From Chimonanthus salicifolius (lineage: Eukaryota; Streptophyta; Magnoliopsida; Laurales; Calycanthaceae), in contig CM023536.1 of the NCBI GenBank assembly GCA_013350335.1, positions 40,370,314-40,434,313 on the forward strand: DNA of 64,000 bases, read 5' to 3'. This document shows, piece after piece, positions 13,181 through 22,502 of this stretch. The position numbers and the translations under genes are program-made. How positions within the stretch are numbered: position 1 is the first letter of the stretch; each line of letters starts with the position of its first letter. The notes beneath the pieces were generated by a model. That model worked only from the letters and a program-made list of their open reading frames with translations. It was not told the origin of the DNA and searched no databases.

Positions 13181-14184
13181 AAGCTCAATGACCAATCCTT
13201 TCAACCACATGGTTTCTTTTCCTATATCAAAGATTGTTATCTATTCAGCCTTAGTTGTAGAAAAGGCTATTGTTGGTCGAAACATTGATCCCCAACTTAC
13301 CAATCTGCCTTATAGTGTGAACATATAGCTTGTCATAAACCTTCCACTTGTCTAAATCTTCTGCAAAATCTGCATTAACATAACCCATAACCTTGAGTAT
13401 AGTCTTGCCCTGCTCAAATATAATCTCATATATGGTTATTCTTTTTAAGTACCTTTATTTATTCTTTTCAAGTGTCTCATGATCCATTTCAACACATTCT
13501 AATGCTTCATTCATGGATTCCTCATATGAAATAATTATGCCCATTTCACATTTTTCCTATTCATGTACTAGGACATAACTTTGTGGGTAACTTATAGGAG
13601 TACTTACTGGTTTAGCTTCATCATTTTAAGTCTTTCCAAGGCTTTCTCCACAGATTTACTTTTAGATATCCATTTGTATGGTTTCTTGTTTCTATGAATT
13701 TTCATGTCAAGGATCTCTTCTACAACACCTAAATCTCAAACTATTTGTTCAACTTAGATGTTAATTTATTTGTCTCTGTTATACTCTTTGCAGCAATCAA
13801 TATATTATCGACCTACATCCTCAAAAGAATATAGGTCATTATCAACAGCTCTAAAAATTAAGTAACTGGGACACTCTATGAGTAATCAATCATCTTCTAC
13901 CATATAGCAATCAAAGTGTTTTTACTGTTGACAAGGAGACTGCATCAACCCACACAACTACTTTAATTTTCAGACACATTTCTCTTTCCCTTTTATCTTT
14001 GAAAAGTTTTATTTATTGTATTTTAATCTTTTTGTCCAGCTCATTACGAAGAAATGTTGTCTCCAAATTAGGTTGTTCAAACTCAAAATGTTAACATCAC
14101 AACCACACTCAACAACACCCGAATCAAAGGATGTTTAATCGTCACTGAGAAGACTTTATTGCAATTTACTCCATCCTTTTGTAT

Positions 14185-14395
14185 GCACCCCTTTTTCTAA
14201 CATGGGTATTTCCACTCCACAGTGAGACTAATCCCACAAGCATGTGTAAACCTGCCAATCCACACACTAGGTAAATTTCTGGAGAGTAACCCCATGGAGA
14301 GTGGCCTGGAGGGGTTGAATGAGAATCGGACTCAAGACCTTGCTTAATGAGATGAGCGTGTTGACCCTCAAGCCAACCCTTCCCGCCGAGCCTTA
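14185..14395 (-). mobile_element. SINE (family 2), - strand
   Basis: Read on the - strand, GGCTTGAGGGTCAACACG is a box-A-like stretch and GGTCTTGAGTCCGATTC a box-B-like stretch, as in tRNA-derived SINEs. The body matches the elements at 21690..21850 and 54891..55086. It lies inside the old Copia remnant. Exact ends and TSD were not resolved. Confidence 0.65.
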
Positions 14396-14515
14396 AATCA
14401 TTTTTTGTTATCCATTTTTCGTTATCACTGTAACTAATGGCATTATTGAAGCATGAAGGATCAACACTTCCAGTTCTTAGTGTAGAACATTATAGACTCA
14501 AATCATTCACCATAA

Positions 14516-14693
14516 AACACAAGGATTTATATGGAAAACCCTTTAGGTTAAAAACCACAGAAAAAAAAGAGAGATTTTATTATTGTGTTGTAAATTACAT
14601 CTGTAACACAAAGATTTACATGGAAAACCATTTAGGTTAAAAATCACAGAAAAAAAAGAAAGATTTTATTATTGTGTTGTAAATTACATCTGT
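14516..14693. repeat. 89-bp tandem duplication
   Basis: Copies at 14516..14604 and 14605..14693 are nearly identical, both running from AACACAAGGATTTA or AACACAAAGATTTA to TAAATTACATCTGT. The small open frame across the copies is a by-product. Confidence 0.9.
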
Positions 14694-15397
14694 TGCGTAT
14701 TTATAAAGAAAACAAGGTAAGAGTCCTAAATGTATAAGGACTCTCAACCCTACTCCAACTCTCTCTCCTCAATCAACACTTAGAATTAAAGACATCGTGT
14801 CTTCAAACCGTACCTCATAGGAAATTTGTGAATCTTCCTTTCTTTTCCTTGTGCCAAGCAATCAAGTTAATGCTGCCTTTCTTTCTACTGAAGAATGTTT
14901 CTATATGTAAATTCTTAAGTTTATGTATTTGATGTTACAAAGTCATCTAGTGCCACCTCCACTCTATGTATCATCTCTCCATCTACCTGCAACTCATTCA
15001 TTTTGTTTATTATCACCATATGAAACTTATCAAAGACAAAGCCTTTCCTAATTATGACGTTCGGTGATGTAGGATCACATAGTTTGAATTCCTATACTAC
15101 TTCTCATTCCTGAAAAATGCACTTACTATATACATAAATAAAATTTAGGCATCTGAAAATTGTCAAAATGGAGTAATCAACACTTAACTCTACAATCTTG
15201 CAATATATTGTTTTTGCGTAGAAACCTTTCTTCAACCCTACATTCAATCTTATACTTACAAACTCTTTTTAGAAGAGTTTTGTTCATCCTATCAGGAATA
15301 TTGTTTTGTTGTGAACTTTCTATCATGGTGAAATATCAAGTAATGATGTTCATTCTTGCAAAACTCTAAAAAGTTCTTAGATTTGTATTCTCTTACA

Positions 15398-15567
15398 TTT
15401 TTTGTTTAGATTAACGTGTGGAAAACTCAAACACAGTCCTATTAAAACCCCTACAATTGAGTACAATACCCTTAAGATACACCAAGGTTAGGCCTATGGA
15501 AGCTCGAACCTGCAACCTCCCACTTCCTGAAGCGGAAGGTAACCAATTGAGCTAAACCTATATAGGT
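15398..15567 (-). mobile_element. SINE (family 1), - strand, complete head
   Basis: On the - strand it begins with a tRNA-like head: box A TAGCTCAATTGGTTA and box B GCAGGTTCGAGC. The body carries CCTAACCTTGGTGTATC and ends in TTTCCACACGTTAAT followed by an A-rich tail (seen as T-rich on +). It interrupts the integrase region of the Copia remnant. Close relatives lie at 16671..16785 and 43866..44035. Confidence 0.8.
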
Positions 15568-15710
15568 TAACTCAAGTATTTAATTTTCATCTCTTTTAGC
15601 TTTTATCCTTGCCTTCCACTGTTTAAACTTGCTAAATGGCTCACGTTCATGAAATAAATCCGGACTTTCCTTTGAGAAATTATTTATGAAGGTTATGACA
15701 TATGCCACAA

Positions 15711-15872
15711 ATTAGTATCATATGTGATAAACTCCACATGTACTGGTATTCATTACCAACTTGTAGAGAGTTTCATCATTTTCCTTTTCATATTAGTATC
15801 ATATGTGATAAACTCCACATGTAGTAGTATTCATTACTAACTTGTAGAGAGTTTCACCATTTTCCTTTTCAT
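15711..15872. repeat. 81-bp tandem duplication inside Copia remnant
   Basis: Copies at 15711..15791 and 15792..15872 share ATTAGTATCATATGTGATAA and TTGTAGAGAGTTTCA with only a few substitutions. It lies next to the integrase remnant and probably arose after the element died. Confidence 0.9.
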
Positions 15873-16670
15873 GACTACCATAGCCTATACAATTTGGTTT
15901 GAGGAAAAAGGGCTTGAACATCAATTTATAGCCCACTAGGGTATGGGTTAGAAATAAGCCTATTTGAAAATCGGGTTGGACTTAGAATATATTAATGCTT
16001 AGGCTTGAAGCCTGATACTCAACCTGAATGTTTCATGTATATTCAATTTTATGCCTTAAATATAATAATGATATTTTAACCGAGACCAGATAAGGTACGA
16101 CCTTTTTTTTTTTTCATTAGATTTTCATGAAATCCATTAAAGATGAATCTTATGATTGAATGTAGATTGGGATGATCTACAGAGGACCAAATTTTAACTA
16201 AAAATTCAATTCACAATCACTTGATCTTAGTATTGAATTCACCAAGTGTTCTTGAGTTCTTTTTTGAAGATGTTTGGTGACTTTTTCTATAAAGATCAAG
16301 TGGTTATAAATTGAATTCTTGATTAAAATTTATTCTAATTGTATTTTATTAAATTTGCCTTTAATCTGTATTATGAAATTTAAAAATAAAATAAAAATGG
16401 ATTAAGTATTGTGATATATACATTTCTCTTACTAAGTAGGTTTTGTCTTACTTGGGCTTTTCATTGGGTTCAAGCTCGAGTTTAAACTTCCACTATTTAA
16501 ATTGGACTTAGGCTTAGTGTAGCATTAGGCACATATTATTGCCATCCAAAACCAAAGCTTTTTTAATATCTACGAGTGCTCCACTTGTTGCCATGTACTT
16601 GCAACAATCTATCTTCAAAGCACTCAAATGCATATGGGTTACATCAGTTAAGGTTCAAAATACCCGATTA

Positions 16671-16785
16671 TTCACAGGTTCGAGCCCCCATGGCCTAACC
16701 TTGGTGTGCCTTAAGGATAGGGGTTCACCCGTGAGGGTTTTACGCTGGGTATCCTGCTGTTTCCCACACGTAAATTAAAAAAAAA
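16671..16785 (+). mobile_element. SINE (family 1), 5'-truncated, with 12-bp TSD
   Basis: The insertion starts just before box B (CACAGGTTCGAGC), carries CCTAACCTTGGTGTGCC, and ends CCCACACGTAAATT plus poly(A). It is bounded by identical 12-bp direct repeats AATACCCGATTA at 16659..16670 and 16786..16797. This is a textbook target-primed insertion. The copy lacks box A. Confidence 0.9.
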
Positions 16786-17109
16786 AATACCCGATTAACT
16801 TAGCTTTCATTGTTCCCATTCCAATGGTTTTATAAAGTATTCTTCTCTATTAAGACAAAACCACCAAAATAAGATTTAAAAGTATAACATGTATTAAGTG
16901 TTTGGGATTTAATGCCCAATCTGAATAGCGGAAGCAACACTCAATGACAAACAATCTATAAAGACAAACAATTTACGTGGTTTGGTCAAGCCTACATTTA
17001 CATATAAGTATTGAAAAAGTTCTATTAAATCAAAGGTACAAATACAAATCCCATCCAAATCTCTCTTTCTCCCTATAAAACACACTCTCTCTCTCTTGTT
17101 GGTGTCTAA

Positions 17110-17494
17110 TATTGTCACTAATATCGACGGTATTTTCAAATTTACCACGTTTTTATAGGCAAAATACCATTACCGCGTTAAAAAATGCGTTTTTATCTCC
17201 ACGGCGATAAATTGTCGGTAAATTCCCGATAAAATCGCCTTAAAAATGCGATAAATGGTAATATAGCGATAATATCCCGGTAAATTCTCACTAAATTCCC
17301 GATAAATTCCCGGTAAATTCCTTATTACCATTTTTATTTTATTAATGCTTTTATTTATTCTATTTTTATTATTTTTAAATATTATAATTTCTGCGAGATT
17401 TTCTCTTAAAATTCCAGGTAAAAATCCGAGAATTTAAAAATATCCCGATATTACCAATTGCCGTTAATATCCCGAAAACGGTATTTGTCACAAT
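17110..17494. mobile_element. MULE-type MITE with 9-bp TSD
   Basis: The 385-bp element starts TATTGTCACTAATATCG and ends GGTATTTGTCACAAT, so its ends form imperfect inverted repeats. It is flanked by identical 9-bp repeats GGTGTCTAA at 17101..17109 and 17495..17503, the TSD length of Mutator-like elements. The inside is full of CGGTAAATTC-type words. It has no coding capacity. A diverged relative lies at about 9900..10320. Confidence 0.85.
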
Positions 17495-17503
17495 GGTGTC
17501 TAA

Positions 17504-18300
17504 GAGGGCCACCCACGAGGGCATTTCTTATATACAAAAGAGTCTCAATTTAAATGGAAAGAAACAAAAAAAGAGGGAGAGAAAAAAAAGAGGAATTTCT
17601 AAAAACATAAATTTCTAAATATGGGTTGCTCAAATCGAACCACACCCAACAATAAATATCACATAATTTTTTTAAAAAAAATCATGAATCTATAAATTAA
17701 TTCATACACCATGGGAATATAAGGATATAATTTATATCCATCCTCTCCATCTAAGCTTTCTGCAGTGCTTTGTTCGCTAGATGATACTCGTTTACCCTTT
17801 TTCGCCAAATTCTTCTTGTGCTCTTCTTCTTGCTATTATAAAAAGAAAAGTAATTAGTGCACTAACACTTTTATTCTAGATGCACAAAAAATAAGTAAAA
17901 TATTCATTTTTTTCAAATTTTTTTCAATCCCTCTTCTTTTCCTCTTCTAATTTGTTTGAACAAAATAGATATTACACTTAATTTTAATGCACTAAGGATA
18001 AAAGTGTTGGTGCACCAATTAATTCCCTTATAAAAATTATACTTATTTTTTCCTTTTAATTTCGATGTCCCTCACTACCTTGAGCCTTTCTGATTATATT
18101 TGCCTAGCTTTTTTACTCAAATTAAACTTTTCCAAGAGACCTCCTTGTGAATGGCCACCATAAATTCTTTTCATTGTCTTGTTGGATAAGAGTGCCATGG
18201 TTACTTCGTCTCTCAAAAGAGTCTACTATCCACACGATAGGAGTGTGACTAAGATTGTCGTAAGATGGAGGCAATTAAGCCAAAAGAAGTAATGCTTTAT
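17504..18300. other. AT-rich intergenic DNA
   Basis: No coding frame, tRNA or repeat pair is supported. Purine-rich and T-rich runs dominate. Confidence 0.4.
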
Positions 18301-18302
18301 TT

Positions 18303-18990
18303 TCAAAAATCATTGAAGCTGAGTTGTTTTAAATTTTTAAAATTTTGATCTTATAAAGTTGAATTATTAAGTAGGTGAGCGATCTTCTCACGGGCACTTT
18401 GTATATACGGACACGGGTTTTACCATGATGTCCGTTTTGCCCTTCACCTACCGTATTGAAAATGTAAAACAATAGGAATGTCAGAAATTGGCTTGCCAAG
18501 AGTAAAATCGCCTCACCTGATCATTCATGAACAGTAAAATCGGCTTTCTGAATCACCTGTGAACAGTAAAATCAGCTCTCCGAATCACAAGCGAACAGTA
18601 AAATCGGCTCTCCGAATCACCTGTGAATAATAAATTCGGCTTGCCAAAAACTAGTAAAGGATCCGATTGGTGAGCCGATTTCTGACATTCCAAACTTTTT
18701 AGGTACAGCAGGTGAAGGGAAAAATGTGCATCATGGTAAAACCCATATATGTATACAAAGTACCCGTGGAAGGATCCGTGGCCTATTAAAAAACTATTGA
18801 ATTTTGATGATGTGATAATTTTACTATTAATAAAAATACTATACCATTAGTTGTTTCACTTTATTTCTTCTCTCATTCCTTGAATGCCACAACTCATTCT
18901 AAAATTAAATTAAAAATTTCAATTTAATTTTGAGTTAAGATTTAAGTTTGCCATAAGCATTATTTGAAATTATTATTATTACTTATTTTA
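18303..18990. repeat. Direct repeat, copy 1 (interrupted by a MITE)
   Basis: TCATTGAAGCTGAGTTG followed, after the MITE, by TAATAAAAATACTATACCAT and TTAGTTGTTTCACTTTATTT matches copy 2 at about 19167..19420 in the same order. The pair is a local segmental duplication of non-coding sequence upstream of the LEA-TMEM205 gene. Confidence 0.8.
18371..18784. mobile_element. Foldback MITE with internal 32-bp tandem repeats
   Basis: This 414-bp element has long inverted ends of about 70 bp: CACGGGCACTTTGTATA and GGGTTTTACCATGATG on the left recur, inverted, at the right (about 18730..18775). It is flanked by ATTAA at 18366..18370 and 18785..18789. The middle has four copies of a 32-bp unit (18529..18656) built around GAACAGTAAAATCGGCTCTC. 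The duplicated segment at 19167..19420 lacks it, giving a near-empty site. The superfamily is not assigned. Confidence 0.8.
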
Positions 18991-19166
18991 GTTAAATTAA
19001 TAAAATTATCTAATAAATTACAAAATCTAAATGTTATAACTATTGTTACAAACTTAACCACTAAAATTTTGTTAAAAACCATATTTTTATTAACACAATG
19101 TATTTATGAGTTCACGGACTCTACCATATAAAATTTAAAATATAAGCTTTTTAGACAAAAAGGTTG

Positions 19167-19420
19167 AATCAATCATTGAAGCTGAGTTGTTTTAAATTTT
19201 GATCTTACAAATTGAATTGTTATGAACACATTAAATTTTGACAACATGATAAATTTTATTATTAATAAAAATACTTTATCATTAGTTGTTTCACTTTATT
19301 TCTTCTCTCATTCCTTGATTGTCACCACTCATGTTAAAATTAAATTTGAGTTAAGATATAAGTTTGTCATAAGCATTATTTGAAATTATTCTATTATTTA
19401 TTTTAATTAAAATATTAAAA
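19167..19420. repeat. Direct repeat, copy 2 (empty site of the MITE)
   Basis: This copy runs through the same landmarks as copy 1 (TCATTGAAGCTGAGTTG, TAATAAAAATACTTTATCAT, TTAGTTGTTTCACTTTATTT) but has no MITE between them. Confidence 0.8.
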
Positions 19421-19579
19421 TTTTCTAATTATTTTTATCTAATCATGTATTTTACAGTTAATGTTATAAACTAATTCTTAATATGACTGCCTTCTAAAAC
19501 ATTGCCAAATGGCTTACTCATTCCTTTTATATCGGGAGTTGGAGATTTCACAATTGGGTGTAGCTTCATGTCTACATAT

Positions 19580-19690
19580 GCCACGTGTCACCTTTAGAGA
19601 CTGTACACTGTAGAATTGTAGAGTGAGCACTTGTCCTTCTTTGGAGCTTCAACACATTCTGCTACGGACACGCTACTGGCTACGTGTCAG
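19580..19690 (+). promoter_or_regulatory. ABRE/G-box-like sites upstream of the LEA-TMEM205 gene
   Basis: GCCACGTGTCACC has a perfect CACGTG core at 19582..19587, and CTACGTGTCAG follows at 19680..19690. These are ACGT-core abscisic-acid response type sites about 250 and 150 bp before the start codon. Their number and place fit the ABA and seed-maturation control known for LEA genes; function here is inferred. No TATA box was confidently placed. Confidence 0.55.
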
Positions 19691-19837
19691 TAAACAGGAC
19701 ACGCGTCGAGCTCTGCATCGCCAAATGTCCAGAACCCAGATCAAAACCGGTTCCTATGCTTACCACATTCCTCCCACGTTCTCTGTCCATTTCCTCTCTG
19801 AAAGAAAGAAAAACGGAGTCAGACAGATCCACTGAGA

Positions 19838-22502
19838 ATGATGAACATTTTGGCGGTTGGCCTCCTCCTCTCGTCGCTTGCAGCGGCGGGGCTGTGGTCT
19901 CCTCATCCTCACCATTCAGATGGGAAGGAAGAGAGTTCAACTTCCAGACAACCCTTCATCAAACAAGGCCACCGTATTATAGTAGTAGAGTACGAAACAG
20001 AGTCCATTCCCAACACCCAACAAACACCTTCTCCAGCTTCTAACATTCTTGAAGAGGCCAAAGACAAGATCAAGGACGCCGCTTCTCTTCTTCCCAATGT
20101 CGGCCAAGGCATTGCCTCTCCTGACGACCCAACTCCTTCTGCTAGAGACTGGATTTGCGACCCCTACGGCACGTGCAAAGAAAAAGTCTCGGGGATTCTC
20201 GGCCAGACGAAAGAGAAAGTTTCTGACACAGTCTCAGAGGCACAAGAGGCAGCAAAAGACGCCGCTGAGGGTGCAGCCCGCAGCGGCGAGGCTTTTGCTG
20301 AGAAGGTAAAAGAGGCTTTTGGGAGCGCCGTTGATGGCGGGGAGAGAGTTGTGGAGAAGGCAAAAGAGGCCATCGAAAGCGCAGTGGAAGTTGAAGAGGT
20401 AGATGAAGATGGGTCAGTTGGAAACCCAGCAATTCGTCGTCTTGTGGAGATCATTCGGCGAGGCTGCCACCTCGCTTACGCCGTTGCTGTGAAAGCAGTC
20501 TCATTGTCGTCGGAAATGGTAAGAGCTTTAGCATTCATGGAAACCTGTCATCTTCCCTCCCATTTGTTTTATGTGTTTTTTTTTTTTTTCATTTCTTTTG
20601 GCAAAAGGTTTTTATGAAGTGAAGGGTGGTTTTAAGTTTCACTTATTTTTTATATTTTTGAGTGAATTTTCAATAAATTGTGTGAGCAGTAGATTATTAT
20701 CTAAAGAAATATTTAAAAGAAAACTACTTTTGTAATAAAGAGAGAGGTTTTCTTTCCTTAGTGGAACACAAACATGCCTGTTAAAATTCATGAGTCTATT
20801 GCAATGATGAAGTGGTTGGTTTAGGCTCTCTATAGTATGTATATTAAAAAAATTATTTTCAATTACTAGATAAAGTCATCTAATTGGATCTTATATATTT
20901 AAATCTTTTGATTTTTTTTATATATTTTAAAATTTAGTTATAAAATCATTCTGATGTAAAAAATTAATGTAATTATTTTTTTGATGGAATAAGAAAATTA
21001 ATTCATTCAAAGCAATTCTTTTAAATTCTATAAGCTACAATGGAGAAATGTGGGAAGCACATTGGAGGGCTCTGAGAGGGGGGATCTTAACCGGGTGTTC
21101 ATGGTTGGGTTAGGGGGGTTTACTGCATGGCAGCTCGAGTTTCTTTATATATACAGAAACTAGACTCACCTAAAGCTCTTTGAACCTTGCAGAGTTGAAG
21201 CTTGAGCATTGAACTCGAGCCATTCTATTTATTTATGTAGAGAAGTTACAAATAGATCAAATTTGAGTTCAAATTTTAATTTACTTCTTGGTCATCAAAG
21301 TCGCCAAACGCCTTTCAAGTCAATAAGTATTTTTTATTATTAAAAATACATATAATTTTGTCACGATCAATTAAATGGTTATGTGGGTCAAAATTTTGAT
21401 GTGCTTTTTGCTTTTTTAGAGCTTGACTATTTATATAAACTAGCTCAGGAATTTAGCTTGAACTCGGCTCCCGTTTAGTGAGTTTGAAACTGGGTTCAGA
21501 CTGTTTTTATTTACGAATATCTTGCATTCTTCTATTCAAAGAACAAAATTATAAATTTTAGTGCTAGTGCATCTTTCTAATCCAAGGCAACTTCAACTAT
21601 GATTTTATTGAAAAAATATTTCTTATAAACTCTTTTTTGTAAGGAAGAAACTGAAATATCAATGATTATGATGAAAACTCTTGGATGAAGTACTCCAATG
21701 TGGAGGTGAGACTAATTCTTCAGGCATCGGTAAACTTTTCAATCCTCATACATTGGTTAAGTCTATGCAAAGTGCCCTGTTTGGAGTTAGAATTTGAATC
21801 GAACTCAAGACTCAATTTCATGAAGTGAGCTTCTTGTTTTGTCTGGATGATTGAATAGTGATTTGGTTCCCTTAATTGTAGGTAGGACCTTTGATGAGTG
21901 GCCTGCATATGTTGGCAATAGCATCTTGTTATGGGACAGGCATGTGGGTAACGTTTGGGTCGAGCCAAGTGTTGGCCAAGGCACTGCCGAGGCAGCAATT
22001 TGGGCTGGTTCAGAGCAAGATTTACCCGGTTTATTTCCGGTCCATGACCGTTGGGATCGGACTCACTTTCCTCTTCCACGTCTTGAATCGGCGTCACAGC
22101 TTGTGGGACGGTAGAAAAGCCGACATAATTCAAGGCTACAATCTGTTGGGCTCATTGGGACTAGTCCTTGCCAACATGTTCTACTTGGATCCTCTTGCAA
22201 CCAAGGTCATGTTTCAGAGATTCAAGTTGGAGAAAGAAGAAGGAAAGGGGAGAGACATCACAAACATGGGTATCGACTCTGTCCGAGTGGCGACTGTGAC
22301 GGCGACCACAACAGCTGCTACCGCAGCTCCCACTGCGAAAATGGCCACAGCAGAAGAAGAGGCTTTCAAGAAGAAGCTGGGAAGTCTGAGTAGGAGGCTC
22401 AAGAAAATCAACACCTACTCTTCCTTTCTCAATGTCTTGACTCTAATGGGTCTTACATGGCACCTTGTCTATCTAGGCCAGATTCAGAAAATGACTTGTT
22501 GA
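19838..22502 (+). CDS. LEA-like/TMEM205-domain membrane protein, two exons, 433 aa
   Basis: Exon 1 is 19838..20518 (227 codons) and exon 2 is 21882..22502 (206 codons plus stop); the donor is ATG|gtaaga and the acceptor ttgtag|GTA, both in phase 0. Residues about 1..20 form a hydrophobic signal or anchor (MMNILAVGLLLSSLAAAGLW). Residues about 70..200 are an Ala/Lys/Glu-rich amphipathic helix with repeated LEA-like units such as KEKVSDTVSEAQEAAKDAAE and EKVKEAFGSAV. Exon 2 holds a TMEM205-like (DUF4149) domain with four membrane segments starting near MSGLHMLAIASC, VGIGLTFLFHV, LLGSLGLVLANMF and VLTLMGLTWHLVYLG. This combination is known for plant seed LEA-domain proteins of the Arabidopsis At1g72100 type. 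A role in membrane protection during seed drying is inferred. The frame is intact with normal splice sites, so the gene looks functional. Confidence 0.9.
20519..21881 (+). other. Intron of the LEA-TMEM205 gene
   Basis: This 1363-bp phase-0 intron separates the LEA half from the membrane-domain half of the protein. It is AT-rich. A SINE remnant lies close to its acceptor site. Confidence 0.88.
21690..21850 (-). mobile_element. SINE (family 2) remnant in an intron
   Basis: On the - strand, AGTCTTGAGTTCGATTCAAA is a box-B-like stretch, and GATTAGTCTCACC and GGATTGAA-type words match the SINE at 14185..14395. It ends only about 30 bp before the exon 2 acceptor. Confidence 0.55.

Larger units (their letters stand above)
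13180..16860 (-). pseudogene. Ancient Copia retrotransposon remnant, - strand
   Basis: On the - strand, heavily interrupted frames follow Copia order. Near 16800: TIGMGTMKAKL (region after the protease). Near 15860..15600: VITFINNFSKES and KFKQWKARIKAK (integrase core). Near 15340..15280: NIPDRMNKTLLKRV (integrase, usual form QQNGVAERMNRTLL). Near 15090..15030: CDPTSPNVIIRKGFVFD. Near 13740..13650: DLGVVEEILDMKIHR and KSVEKALERLKM (reverse transcriptase). Near 13400..13290: GYVNADFAEDLDKWKV (RNase H border). Every domain has stops and shifts, so the element is dead and old. Three SINEs interrupt it. Confidence 0.75.

Noticed and set aside
19680..20454. Several open frames antisense to or out of frame with exon 1 of the LEA-TMEM205 gene
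   Set aside because: Shadows of the real coding frame; they break off without motifs and exon 1 has a correct splice donor.
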